Positions 43,419 to 54,613 of a DNA stretch of 64,000 nucleotides are shown piece after piece (within the stretch, counting starts at the first letter, position 1; the number at the start of each line of letters is the position of its first letter). Source of the DNA: Catenovulum sediminis (GTDB lineage: Bacteria > Pseudomonadota > Gammaproteobacteria > Enterobacterales > Alteromonadaceae); the NCBI RefSeq assembly GCF_007289895.1, contig NZ_CP041661.1, positions 1-64,000 of the forward strand, written 5' to 3'. The notes beneath the pieces were generated by a model. The model was not told the DNA's origin. It searched no databases and was given only the letters and a program-made list of their open reading frames with translations. The position numbers and the translations under genes were made by a program.

Positions 43419-44909
43419 GTGCAGCCATTAAATGTGCAAACACTAAACAACATAAACGAATTTTCAGTGCCCAATTACCGTACAGCAGATAACAAGCCCG
43501 AATCTGGTATTGTTCATTTAGGACCCGGTGCATTTTTTAGAGGTCATCAAGCTTGGTATACACACCAAGTCATGCAGAAATTGGGTGGTGATTGGGGTAT
43601 CACTTGTGTTTCAATGCGCTCAACGGGTGTTTGTGATGCGTTATCACCGCAAGATGGTTTGTATACTTTAGCGGTATTGGATGCCCAAACTTCTTATGAA
43701 ATATTAGGTTCAATTAACGAAGTGTTCGTTGCCGGCAGTCACCATCAACAAATTTTAGATAAATTAACGTCGCCAGCATGTAAATTGGTTTCAATGACCA
43801 TTACGGAAAAAGGTTATTGCCTGAACAACAAAGGCGAACTTGATTTAGATAACGTCGAAATAAAACAAGATTTAAGCGCAAATAACCAGCCTGTTACAGC
43901 TATTGGTTTATTGATAAGTGCGTTGGCCATACGTAAAAACCAAGGTTTAAAGCCTTTTACGGTTTTAAGCTGTGACAACCTCACCGACAATGGTAAAAAG
44001 CTAAAAGCAGCCATTGTTAAATTTGCCAATCAGGTGGATGAATCATTGGCTTTGTGGTTGGACGACAATCTTATTAGCCCCTGCACTATGGTAGATAGCA
44101 TAACACCTGCAACAGACGATGCGTTGCGCGCTCAGGTGCAGGATAAATTGGCAATTCAAGATAACTGGCCAATTAAACGCGAAGCATTTGTACAGTGGGT
44201 TATTGAAGATACTCTGCCTGCTGATTGTCCAAAATGGTCTGAAGTAGGTGCAACTTTAACATCTGATGTGCGTGGTTTTGAAAATGCAAAACTGAGGTTG
44301 TTAAATTGTCCGCATTCAACGCTTGCGTATTTAGGTGTTCTGGCTGGAATTGAGACCGTTTACGATGCAATGCAAAACCCTGAGTTGGTTTCGCTTATTC
44401 AGCAATTGATAAAAACGGAGATTATTCCTTCTTTTGTTGCCCCCAAAGAATTAGATGTAAATGCATATAGCCAAGCAATTTTAGACCGATTCAGAAACCC
44501 GGCAATCCGCCATTTATTAAGTCAGATCGCATGGGATGGTTCGCAAAAACTACCGATGCGCATCATTCCAATTGTTGAGCATAACGTAAAAGCTGGGATC
44601 AGCATCGATTATCTGTCAGTCGCATTAGCGGCATGGTGTTTGTTTTGTCGCAAGCGCTTTATTGAACAAGAAACTTTAGTTGACCCACTCGCCGATCAGC
44701 TATTTGAGATTGCACAAAATTGTGTTGATGATGCGAACAAAGATGTTAAACAATTTCTGACACTCGAAGCTGTTTTTCCACCTGAGTTAGCCAAGAATGA
44801 AAAATTTGTCAGTAGTTTAACAAATGCTTATCAAGTGTTGCTGCCAACCTTGCGCGATGCTAATGCGTTAGATTTAACGCAGTTATTACCGCAAACAGCT
44901 GAAGTTTAA
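43419..44909 (+). CDS. Mannitol dehydrogenase family reductase (UxaB/UxuB-like)
   Basis: 496 residues from a GTG start with GAGG 12 bases before it. Polyol-specific long-chain dehydrogenase family: VHLGPGAFFRGHQAWYTHQV (NAD-binding), FVQWVIEDTLPADCPKW, and the catalytic Lys region AKLRLLNCPHSTLAYLG (KLR.LN..HS). Members reduce D-fructuronate (UxuB), D-tagaturonate (UxaB) or fructose. Divergent from an LgoD-like gene whose product would be D-tagaturonate, so reduction to D-altronate is the best guess; UxuB activity is possible. Confidence 0.87.
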   Translation: MQPLNVQTLNNINEFSVPNYRTADNKPESGIVHLGPGAFFRGHQAWYTHQVMQKLGGDWGITCVSMRSTGVCDALSPQDGLYTLAVLDAQTSYEILGSINEVFVAGSHHQQILDKLTSPACKLVSMTITEKGYCLNNKGELDLDNVEIKQDLSANNQPVTAIGLLISALAIRKNQGLKPFTVLSCDNLTDNGKKLKAAIVKFANQVDESLALWLDDNLISPCTMVDSITPATDDALRAQVQDKLAIQDNWPIKREAFVQWVIEDTLPADCPKWSEVGATLTSDVRGFENAKLRLLNCPHSTLAYLGVLAGIETVYDAMQNPELVSLIQQLIKTEIIPSFVAPKELDVNAYSQAILDRFRNPAIRHLLSQIAWDGSQKLPMRIIPIVEHNVKAGISIDYLSVALAAWCLFCRKRFIEQETLVDPLADQLFEIAQNCVDDANKDVKQFLTLEAVFPPELAKNEKFVSSLTNAYQVLLPTLRDANALDLTQLLPQTAEV

Positions 44910-44993
44910 CAGGCCGTAAAATTTTAAACTGGACACGTTTGATGTAAAAGCTGGTGTTTAATAGGTTTGCTGACGAATGCTTCAGATTTGAAC

Positions 44994-45034
44994 AAAAAAA
45001 TGCTCTGTAGTTTAGGAATTACAGAGCATTTTTA
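44994..45034. terminator. Bidirectional intrinsic terminator
   Basis: Stem TGCTCTGTA / TACAGAGCA (45001-45009, 45020-45028) with A7 before and T5 after, so it can end both the plus-strand reductase gene and the minus-strand MFS gene that converge here. Confidence 0.85.
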
Positions 45035-45060
45035 ATTTGCGGTGTTAATGATAATTTACT

Positions 45061-46440
45061 TCAACCATTTCCGATCAGCCGTTGATACTTTTTTAATCTA
45101 TAAATAGCAACTAATGCAAGTACCGCTGATAATACGGTTCCGATAGATAAAATAACGCGCATTGCAACAATAGTTGAAGCGCTTTGCTGCCCACCTAGCT
45201 GCGCATCAAAATTTATTTGATTTAAAGTAAAACCAGAAAACAACATTGCGCCGCTAATACAAAGCTGGGTAACAATATTATGTACAGATACAAATACACC
45301 ATTTAAATTAGTAGAATGTATTGCTTTGTTAGCTGCGGTATCCGCCACTAAAGAGTGTAATAATATCGCCATTGAAGCCCATACGACGCAACCTAGCATG
45401 GCGTCCAGAAATAACCAATATTCAGCGCCCGGTGTATAGACAAACCATTTTACAGCGCCACCTAAGGCAGTAATAAGATAAACAATGATAAAACCATTCA
45501 ATCGCCCATAAGATGAAACTAACTTTAAAATCAAGGGGACAGATAGTAACCCAAATCCAGCATAAGCGGTTGAGACAATGCCTTTCCAGTATGCACCGTC
45601 AGCCAATTCTCCAGCCTGCATATAATAAACGATCAGGTAATAATCCATAGATGCAGCATAAACTGAAATAAAATATTGTGAAAAAGTAATCAACAACAAC
45701 AGAACAAAAGCTGGATTGGCTAACACTTGATCTAGATTTTTTATTAAATCGCGTGGCGGTTTACTGGCCGGGACATATTCTGATCTAGAAGTATGTGTAG
45801 ATTGCTGCCAAAAAGCCGGTAACATGCCAGCCAAAGCAATAAATATAATGGCAATGCCCCAGCCAACCCATTTAATACCCATGAACAAACCGCCAAATAA
45901 ACTCATTTGAGCAAGCGGAAACGCCCATTGGTAAATCAGCGAGCAAACTTTACCAACTATCGAATTAAGTGCCAGTAAGTTTACGCGTTCTTGGCTACTG
46001 TCAGTCGCTTCATATACCAAACAAATATAAGGAATTAAAAAAAACTCTGCGGCAATACAAAACAATGAATACGCAATTGTAAAGTAAACCAATTGATTTT
46101 CACCCTGCCAACCTACAGGTACTTGCCAAATTGCACCATAACAAATCGCGGTAATCAGTGCACCGAAAACAATAAATGGTCGCCGATGGCCATATTTTTG
46201 CTGACATGCATCACTAAATTGCCCAACCCAAGGACCAAGCAAAGAAGCAAGTAACAAAGGGATCATCATGGCCGCGGCTAACAAAAAAGGATCTACGGCC
46301 AATGTCATTTGATAATAAGGGATTGCCAGTACACCGACACCTTGACGAATAAAAAAAGCACTAAAGGTACCGCTTGATATCATCAATTTGTCTTGCAAAT
46401 TCAGCGTGTTTTTTTGTTGCTCTTGCACATACTCAGCCAC
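45061..46440 (-). CDS. MFS/GPH-type transporter
   Basis: 459 residues, about 12 membrane helices. DACQQKYGHRRPFIVFGALI is the loop 2-3 motif of the GPH/SLC45-like sugar carriers within the MFS. The start is a GTG (46440) without a good ribosome site, so the exact N-terminus is uncertain. It is 108 bases after glpD on the same strand; between them is a TTTGGGT/ACCCAAA inverted repeat at 46486-46501. Substrate unknown; a sugar or glycoside is likely. Confidence 0.85.
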   Translation of the reverse strand: MAEYVQEQQKNTLNLQDKLMISSGTFSAFFIRQGVGVLAIPYYQMTLAVDPFLLAAAMMIPLLLASLLGPWVGQFSDACQQKYGHRRPFIVFGALITAICYGAIWQVPVGWQGENQLVYFTIAYSLFCIAAEFFLIPYICLVYEATDSSQERVNLLALNSIVGKVCSLIYQWAFPLAQMSLFGGLFMGIKWVGWGIAIIFIALAGMLPAFWQQSTHTSRSEYVPASKPPRDLIKNLDQVLANPAFVLLLLITFSQYFISVYAASMDYYLIVYYMQAGELADGAYWKGIVSTAYAGFGLLSVPLILKLVSSYGRLNGFIIVYLITALGGAVKWFVYTPGAEYWLFLDAMLGCVVWASMAILLHSLVADTAANKAIHSTNLNGVFVSVHNIVTQLCISGAMLFSGFTLNQINFDAQLGGQQSASTIVAMRVILSIGTVLSAVLALVAIYRLKKYQRLIGNG

Positions 46441-46548
46441 TTAAAGAGTTCTAATGCAAAGTGTAACACAATCCGCTAAGGTCGCTTTGGGTTCACCCAA
46501 ACCTACCTCATAAAGCGTTTTGTTGAAATATGTTTTTAGTAAAGATAC

Positions 46549-48078
46549 TTACATATCTTTAGTGTATAGGTAGTCTGCTAACTTTTGTTTTTCGATGTGA
46601 GTAAGTTGTAACCCAAGTTTTGTCCGTCGCCAAAGGATATCATCAAGCGTTTTCGCCCATTCGTGAGCGATTAGATAATCTACTTCGGCTTGATAAAAAT
46701 AGTCACTAAATTGTAGACCCAAGTCTGAGATAGATAATTTTCCGTGCAGTATTTTAAAACTTAATGTGCCATAACTACTGACAAATCTCGCAATTAATGG
46801 TTTTGGTAACCAACCATACCGACGATTAAGTTCTGCAGCTAGCTGTTGTTTACTGCTAAAGTCTCCACCCGGTAAGTGTTCGCGTAACGTCTGGCTGGCT
46901 GTTACTGCTGAAAAATAAGGTTTCAGTTTATCGACGGCCTTCTGGGCCAGTTTACGATAGGTTGTAATTTTTCCACCATAGACAGATAACAAGGGCGCGA
47001 CATTTTGGTGATCCTGGCCAATATTTTGCGAACCAATATTTTGCAAAAATAACGAATAGCCTCGAGAAGCGGATTGTGCATGTTTATTTTGCCCGTCAAC
47101 TAATGGCCGAACACCGGAATAACTGTGTACTATATCGGATACATGGATCTTATGTTTAAAGTAAGTATTACAAACGTTCACTAAGTACTCAGATTCAGCA
47201 CTTTCGATTGAAACATTTGCTGGATCTCCCTGAAAATCAATATCTGTTGTGCCAATAAGCGAATAATTCTTTAAATACGGGATCACAAATACAATTCGTT
47301 TATCTGCGTTTTGTAATATATAGGCTTGCGGGTCGTCGTGAATTTTGGGTACGACAATATGACTGCCTTTTACTAATCGTATATGACTGGGTGCGTTAAG
47401 CGGGAAAACACCCGTGAAGAGGCTTTCGACCCATGGCCCGGCCGCATTTACGATGGTTTTACATTTTACCGTTGTGACTAAATTAGTTTTTGAGTTGGAT
47501 TGTAATTTAACTTGCCAGCCATTTTTATCCGTAATGCGGCGCGCTTCTATACAGCGGGTTTGGGTGAATATTTGTGCGCCTTTTTGTCGCGCAGACATCG
47601 CATTGAGTACGACCAGCCGCGCATCGTCAACCCAGGCATCTGAGTATTCAAAGCCTGCTGTTATCCCGTTTGCTAAAGGGCTATTTTGATCAAATTTAAT
47701 ATATCGTGAGCCATTAAAGCTTTTTCTTTTGCTTAAATGATCGTATAAAAACAATCCTAGGCGAATCAGCCATGCTGGGCGCAAATGCGATTGGTGTGGC
47801 AAAATGAAACGCAATGGCGAAATAATATGAGGGGCGTTTTGTAAAAGTATTTCACGCTCTTGCAGAGCTGATCTCACTAAAGAAAATTCGCAGTGCTCTA
47901 AATAGCGGAGCCCACCATGAATAAGTTTTGAGCTGGCAGATGACGTTGCACTGGCTAAGTCATTTTGTTCACATAATAAAACTTTAAGCCCTCGCCCTGC
48001 CGCGTCATTTGCAATACCGACCCCATTAATGCCACCCCCTATCACCAACACATCAAATTCTTCTTGTTGTTTGTCCAT
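46549..48078 (-). CDS. glpD: Aerobic glycerol-3-phosphate dehydrogenase GlpD
   Basis: 509 residues from the ATG at 48078, chosen over 48120 because AAAGGG precedes it and the FAD motif then lies near the N-terminus (FDVLVIGGGINGVGIANDAAGRG). Also present: SSASSKLIHGGLRYLEHCEF, NAAGPWV, and IGTTDIDFQGDP. A membrane-associated flavoenzyme that oxidises glycerol-3-phosphate to DHAP and feeds the quinone pool. No glpF, glpK or glpR is adjacent. Confidence 0.95.
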   Translation of the reverse strand: MDKQQEEFDVLVIGGGINGVGIANDAAGRGLKVLLCEQNDLASATSSASSKLIHGGLRYLEHCEFSLVRSALQEREILLQNAPHIISPLRFILPHQSHLRPAWLIRLGLFLYDHLSKRKSFNGSRYIKFDQNSPLANGITAGFEYSDAWVDDARLVVLNAMSARQKGAQIFTQTRCIEARRITDKNGWQVKLQSNSKTNLVTTVKCKTIVNAAGPWVESLFTGVFPLNAPSHIRLVKGSHIVVPKIHDDPQAYILQNADKRIVFVIPYLKNYSLIGTTDIDFQGDPANVSIESAESEYLVNVCNTYFKHKIHVSDIVHSYSGVRPLVDGQNKHAQSASRGYSLFLQNIGSQNIGQDHQNVAPLLSVYGGKITTYRKLAQKAVDKLKPYFSAVTASQTLREHLPGGDFSSKQQLAAELNRRYGWLPKPLIARFVSSYGTLSFKILHGKLSISDLGLQFSDYFYQAEVDYLIAHEWAKTLDDILWRRTKLGLQLTHIEKQKLADYLYTKDM

Positions 48079-48324
48079 ACATGCCAGCCCTTTACGTACC
48101 TTTAATGTTAAGCATAGCACTGACCTGTATTTAGAATTCTGCTAATTTTCGACTTGATGATACAAACCTTGTTCTACACTCGTTTTTTGTTGTCAATTAA
48201 ACTTTGACGGCCTACCATTATCTTTATCTGCATTTCGTAATAAACCAACCAATTGATAATTCGTTTTGACTTAAAGTAGTAAATCTGGCGATAGAAAAGC
48301 AGTGGGAAAAAACAAGGATATTAA

Positions 48325-49002
48325 ATGATTTATCTCGTGTTATTGGCCGCCGGACAAGGTGCTAGATTTGGCGATATTAAGCAGCTTGCGCCGATATACG
48401 TCAATGCTAAAGCAAATTCGCAACACAATGAACACAAACTCACGCATACCGAGGCGCAGCTCATTAACGTACAACTGCAAAAGTTCAGTTCGCTGGCAAC
48501 GCCAATCGTTTTAATTTTAGGTTATCAACAACAGTTAATTAAAAACGCGATTAAAGCGGAATATAAACAGCATATTACCTGTGTAAACAACAACAGTTGG
48601 CAAACTGGCCTGTCGAGTTCTATTCAGTGTGCCGTCACAACCGTGCGCAATTTAACTAAGCGCAACAATCAAGATGACTCACAATCTGCGCTACTTTTTG
48701 TGCCATTGGATTTACCTTGTTTACAAGCCAGCGACTTACAAAAACTGATAGATCAATATCAAACATCTCCAACACAAATCTGTTGCAGTGAATATCAAAA
48801 CCAGATTGGCAGTCCGGCTATTATTCCAGAGCAATATTGGCCACAACTGCTCAAATTAAAAGGTGACCAAGGCGCACTTAAACTCATCAAAAATCAAGCC
48901 CATTATCAAAAAGTAGCACTTCCTAACGCTGCATATGACATTGATACCCAAGCCCAGTTGAAAGCAATGCAAGCACTGAATTTTCACATAGAGTCTCCAT
49001 AA
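48325..49002 (+). CDS. MobA-like nucleotidyltransferase
   Basis: 225 residues, NTP_transf_3 fold. Start LVLLAAGQGARFGDIKQLAP is the nucleotide-binding loop, followed by NNSWQTGLSSSIQCAV and FVPLDLPCLQASDL (metal-binding Asp), and QIGSPAIIP, typical of the MocA/CoxD-like molybdenum cofactor cytidylyl/guanylyl transferases. A Gln/Asn-rich insertion lies at about residues 28-45. CAAGGA precedes the ATG. No molybdoenzyme genes are adjacent, so the substrate is uncertain. Confidence 0.82.
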   Translation: MIYLVLLAAGQGARFGDIKQLAPIYVNAKANSQHNEHKLTHTEAQLINVQLQKFSSLATPIVLILGYQQQLIKNAIKAEYKQHITCVNNNSWQTGLSSSIQCAVTTVRNLTKRNNQDDSQSALLFVPLDLPCLQASDLQKLIDQYQTSPTQICCSEYQNQIGSPAIIPEQYWPQLLKLKGDQGALKLIKNQAHYQKVALPNAAYDIDTQAQLKAMQALNFHIESP

Positions 49003-49077
49003 AATAAGTTTTGCTTTGCATGTACTAAACCAAAGTTTATTAAAGCTTTAATGCAGATATTTATTGTTATTCACACT

Positions 49078-49098
49078 GACGGGGCAAATTAGGTAGTA
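49078..49098 (+). repeat. Motif copy 1 (katG-upstream array)
   Basis: GACGGGGCAAATTAGGTAGT plus A. Consensus over copies: CACG-GGG/TAG-GCAAATTAGGTAGTA. 197 bases before copy 2. Confidence 0.85.
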
Positions 49099-49274
49099 TT
49101 CTTTTCAAAATCTAATCAGCCCTTTTCTGACAAACACATAGCGCAATATTTTGCTTTTAAAACCGAAAAGTTAAACAAGTCCTTTAACAACTGTTCACCT
49201 TTTCAATTTAACATTAACAACTTCATATCAATAAACCGTAAAACTCTCCATTAAAAACCGTTTTAATCTTATCT

Positions 49275-49295
49275 CACGTAGCAAATTAGGTACTA
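49275..49295 (+). repeat. Motif copy 2 (katG-upstream array)
   Basis: CACGTAGCAAATTAGGTACT plus A; TAG variant, and GTACTA in place of GTAGTA. 42 bases before copy 3. Confidence 0.85.
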
Positions 49296-49316
49296 TTGAA
49301 TGTCAATTTACGAACT

Positions 49317-49337
49317 CACGGGGCAAAATAGGTAGTA
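49317..49337 (+). repeat. Motif copy 3 (katG-upstream array)
   Basis: CACGGGGCAAAATAGGTAGT plus A; GGG variant. 52 bases before copy 4. Confidence 0.85.
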
Positions 49338-49368
49338 AATAACAAATATTGGCTATTCCTGGCTCCGG

Positions 49369-49389
49369 CACGTAGCTAATTAGGTAGTA
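49369..49389 (+). repeat. Motif copy 4 (katG-upstream array)
   Basis: CACGTAGCTAATTAGGTAGT plus A; TAG variant. 116 bases before copy 5. Confidence 0.85.
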
Positions 49390-49484
49390 ATATCCAACAT
49401 TGCACGCGTTTTGTGGCTAATTTTCAGCCAAAAGATATACTATTTATTCAAAAATAAGCCGCTCTAAAGGGCATAACGTCTCAC

Positions 49485-49505
49485 CACGGGTCGTTTTAGG
49501 TAGTA
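49485..49505 (+). repeat. Motif copy 5 (katG-upstream array)
   Basis: CACGGGTCGTTTTAGGTAGT plus A. Its TTAGGTAGTA (49496-49505) forms a perfect 10-base inverted repeat with copy 6, spacer 14. Confidence 0.8.
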
Positions 49506-49519
49506 ATAATAGATATCAA

Positions 49520-49540
49520 TACTACCTAATTTGACATCCC
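49520..49540 (-). repeat. Motif copy 6, inverted (katG-upstream array)
   Basis: On the minus strand it reads GTCAAATTAGGTAGTA; only the 3' 13 bases match the other copies well. It pairs with copy 5 to form a potential hairpin. Confidence 0.75.
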
Positions 49541-49653
49541 GCTAAGCCCTGCAAAACTTAGCATGATAGCTTCACCGCAAATCGAAATTTAGCTTTGTAG
49601 TGAACCTTAGCCAAACGAACTTCGTTTAAAACCAGATAGGTTAATATTAATAA

Positions 49654-51876
<2,223 letters not shown>

Positions 51877-51889
51877 TGGTTCATTATCG

Positions 51890-51924
51890 ATGTCGTGTTT
51901 ATTGCAGTGCAATAAACACGACAT
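51890..51924. terminator. Hairpin between converging katG and isomerase genes
   Basis: Perfect 16-base stem (arms 51890-51905 and 51909-51924, loop AGT) between convergent stops. There is no strong T-run on either side, so termination strength is uncertain. Confidence 0.65.
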
Positions 51925-51928
51925 AACC

Positions 51929-52774
51929 TTAAATATTCTTCAATTGGTGGCGCATAAATGCCTGGACTTGATGAATGTTTTCTGAGTTTGTATTTTCTAA
52001 AATAGTATGTATAAGCGGTTTCTCGCGCGCCAACCAATTCAACAAATAGGCATGGTCAAATTCGCCTGTACCAGAGGGCAAATCGCCTTCTTTTTTTCCA
52101 TTTTCAATGACAAAGTCTTTACAGTGTACTGCAACAATTTTGTCACCAAACATTTCAAATGCTTTTTCCATCAGTTCGTGTTGACGAGTGCACTGACCCA
52201 GCGGGAAAAAATTGACAGGGTCATAAATCACCTGAACATTAGCAGAGTTTACCAACTCTAGCAGACGTACCATTTTTTCGTATGAGTGAATGGTGTGATG
52301 ATGCGCAACCCCTTCAATCCCAACAATAGTACCGTATTTTTCTGCTGTGTCAGCCAATCTTCGGATAGAATCAACCAACTCTAAAAAAGCAGATTCACTT
52401 TGGCTTTTCGGGTGATAACTGCAATCTGCGTTGCACGAGCCTGTTTCGGTGCCGACAATCGCGCAACCAAAATCGCGGGCAAATCTGAGATGTTCTTCAA
52501 ATCGCTGTAAAGATAACTCTTTCTGTTTTGGGTCGGGGTGAATAGGATTAATATAACACCCTAACACAGCAATATTAATGTGATATTGAGCAAAAGCATC
52601 TCTAATATGTTGAGCGAGTCCGGGCGTTATTTGGCCAGGTTTTTCTTGTATAAACGGGAAAGATTTTGCTAATGCCAGTTGAATACAATCCGGCTTATAA
52701 GCTGCTAATTTCTGAGCAATATGGGCCGGTGTACCCGTACCATAATCGTGCGCTCTTAAGCCTAAGCTAATCAT
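51929..52774 (-). CDS. Sugar phosphate isomerase/epimerase (AP-endonuclease-2 fold)
   Basis: 281 residues, TIM barrel of the xylose-isomerase-like family. Metal-ligand pattern: VGTETGSC, IVGIEGVAHHHTIHS, VQVIYDPVNFFPLG, VAVHCKDFV and HTILENTNSEN. No signal peptide. It is 12 bases after the tandem esterase gene, so the last gene of that operon. The substrate is not predictable from sequence; epimerases of this fold often act on keto-sugars or inositol derivatives. Confidence 0.85.
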   Translation of the reverse strand: MISLGLRAHDYGTGTPAHIAQKLAAYKPDCIQLALAKSFPFIQEKPGQITPGLAQHIRDAFAQYHINIAVLGCYINPIHPDPKQKELSLQRFEEHLRFARDFGCAIVGTETGSCNADCSYHPKSQSESAFLELVDSIRRLADTAEKYGTIVGIEGVAHHHTIHSYEKMVRLLELVNSANVQVIYDPVNFFPLGQCTRQHELMEKAFEMFGDKIVAVHCKDFVIENGKKEGDLPSGTGEFDHAYLLNWLAREKPLIHTILENTNSENIHQVQAFMRHQLKNI

Positions 52775-52786
52775 TTGATCTACCTT

Positions 52787-54322
52787 CTAGTGGGCTAAAA
52801 TATATTGTAGTTCGGCTGCAACTAAACTGGCTGACAATCGCGCGCCTTCATAACTGGTATGCGTATGTTTATCGGCAAATAGCTTATCTACTTTTAATTG
52901 TCCAAGCTGGTTGTATTCCTGCGCAACTTGATTGTGTAGATCAATTAACGTTGTACCACTTTGTCGTGCAACCTGCTTAGCCCATAGTGGATATCGCTCG
53001 TTATCTAATTTTATTTGTGCTGTATCTTTCTGCCAAATTTTTCGAGGGACTGGCGTAACTATGATGGGTTTAACGCCAAATGCTAATGCTTCACCAATCA
53101 TTTTGCGCAAATAACCACCATAACTTAGAACTTTCTCTTGCTGTTTGGTAAGCATGTTGTTGATTTCTTCATATTCAACACCAATACCATTAATCGTGCC
53201 ACGTGCTCTGTGATTGTCGTTTAGAGCAGCGGCGTCGTTGTGGCCAAACTGTATCAAAACAAAGTCACCCGGTTTCATCATATTTAACGCTCGCTGCCAA
53301 TGCCCACCTGTAACAAATGTTCTGCTACTCAAACCACCAATGGCGCGATTGACTAAATTAACTTTATTAGTATCGACAAACTCTCCCAGCAACGAGCCCC
53401 AACCCCACTCAAGATTAGCGCCATCTCCAGCACCGTTTCTCACCGTCGAGTCACCTACCATAAAGACACTACGCAATGACTGATCAGCAACCACGGGCAG
53501 ACGCAACCACGTCCAATCATAAGATTCAATAGTAAGACCTCGCTCACTAAAATAGCTTTTATTTAATTTGGGTTTGATTCCTTTTAATACCGCGACAACT
53601 GATTGAGCGTGTATATGTGCACCCATGTGATTGAAGTGTGTATGGTCTTTGGGATAAAAAGCAGCCGTTTGCGCTGCGCCTAATGTTTCTAATTTATCCG
53701 CAACAGCATTGGTAACATCCAGATAAGCTGTATTTAACTCCCATGCTAACTGATACATCCAATAGCCGTATTTGCCGGAACCTCTTTCAATACGATGCCC
53801 GTACCACTTATTTCTAACAGTCAAAGACATCAGTACGGGCGTCGCATTTTTCTCGCGAACGTCCGAGACCATTTGTCGAATATAATGCCCAAAAGTATAA
53901 ACACGCTCTTGTTGTCCGGTTAGTTTATTTTGAATATCAACAAACTCCTCTTTAATACCTGCTAATGTTCCGCGTGCCCGTCGTGCATCATTCACCGGAC
54001 TTGCATCATTATGACCAAACTGGATAAGCACCAAGTCACCTGCCTGAACATCATTTAATAACTGCTGCCATAAACCTTCCGTGATAAATGTCCGGCTACT
54101 ACGTCCCCCTCTTGCTCTGTTATCTATTTTTACTTTTGTTAAGTTGAAATAGCTTTCGAAAACACCTCCCCAGCCTTGCTGATCTTCTTTGTTGTATCTT
54201 GCAGCTGTTGAATCCCCGGCAATGAAAATTGTTTTTGGCATTAATTCTGTTTCTTCTGCACACACCCAATGCGTGCACAACAGCAGACAAATTAAAATTT
54301 TGTTGATGATGTTCTTTTGCAT
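52787..54322 (-). CDS. Secreted tandem SGNH esterase (CE12-like, two domains)
   Basis: 511 residues from the ATG at 54322 (GGGGGG precedes it). Signal peptide about 1-22. Two homologous SGNH domains in tandem: the first with IFIAGDSTAARYN, ARGGRSSRTFITEG, QFGHNDAS and the Asp-His pair in PKDHTHFNHMGAH; the second with VFMVGDSTVRNGAG, AIGGLSSRTFVTGG, QFGHNDAA and DKHTHTSYEGA. Both have all four SGNH blocks, so both should be active. CE12 members are rhamnogalacturonan or xylan acetylesterases. Placed beside alginate lyases, it could remove O-acetyl groups from alginate or another acidic glycan; that is inference. Confidence 0.9.
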   Translation of the reverse strand: MQKNIINKILICLLLCTHWVCAEETELMPKTIFIAGDSTAARYNKEDQQGWGGVFESYFNLTKVKIDNRARGGRSSRTFITEGLWQQLLNDVQAGDLVLIQFGHNDASPVNDARRARGTLAGIKEEFVDIQNKLTGQQERVYTFGHYIRQMVSDVREKNATPVLMSLTVRNKWYGHRIERGSGKYGYWMYQLAWELNTAYLDVTNAVADKLETLGAAQTAAFYPKDHTHFNHMGAHIHAQSVVAVLKGIKPKLNKSYFSERGLTIESYDWTWLRLPVVADQSLRSVFMVGDSTVRNGAGDGANLEWGWGSLLGEFVDTNKVNLVNRAIGGLSSRTFVTGGHWQRALNMMKPGDFVLIQFGHNDAAALNDNHRARGTINGIGVEYEEINNMLTKQQEKVLSYGGYLRKMIGEALAFGVKPIIVTPVPRKIWQKDTAQIKLDNERYPLWAKQVARQSGTTLIDLHNQVAQEYNQLGQLKVDKLFADKHTHTSYEGARLSASLVAAELQYILAH

Positions 54323-54545
54323 AATCCCCCCAAATACAAACAACCCTTAAGATTGTATTTGAGTGATAATGAATAATCAAGATTGATATTGAAGTTTTGG
54401 TGGTACACCCTAAGCCTAGATCTGACAAACTAGGTATAACGAGAGCCAAAACTTCAAATAATATGAATGAATGTTTGTTACTTTATTAGGCCGACAAACA
54501 TGCTTAATAAAGAAAAAGATAATTGAAAACACAGATAGTGAAAAA

Positions 54546-54572
54546 ACAAAAAGGAGCGTAAACGCTCCTTTT
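54546..54572 (-). terminator. Intrinsic terminator after the Ig-PL6 lipoprotein gene
   Basis: AAGGAGCG / CGCTCCTT stem with a four-base loop, followed on the minus strand by TTTTGTTTTTT. It lies 42 bases beyond the stop at 54614. Confidence 0.88.
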
Positions 54573-54613
54573 CTAAATACTTTAAAATTACACTCGTTAA
54601 CGATAAAGAAGTA

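Noticed and set aside
49078-49540. CRISPR array.
   Set aside because: Motif copies are irregularly spaced (42 to 197 bases), one is inverted, and no cas gene is in the window.
49078-49540. Resemblance of TAGGTAGTA to the animal let-7 seed.
   Set aside because: Coincidental; no biological link in bacteria.
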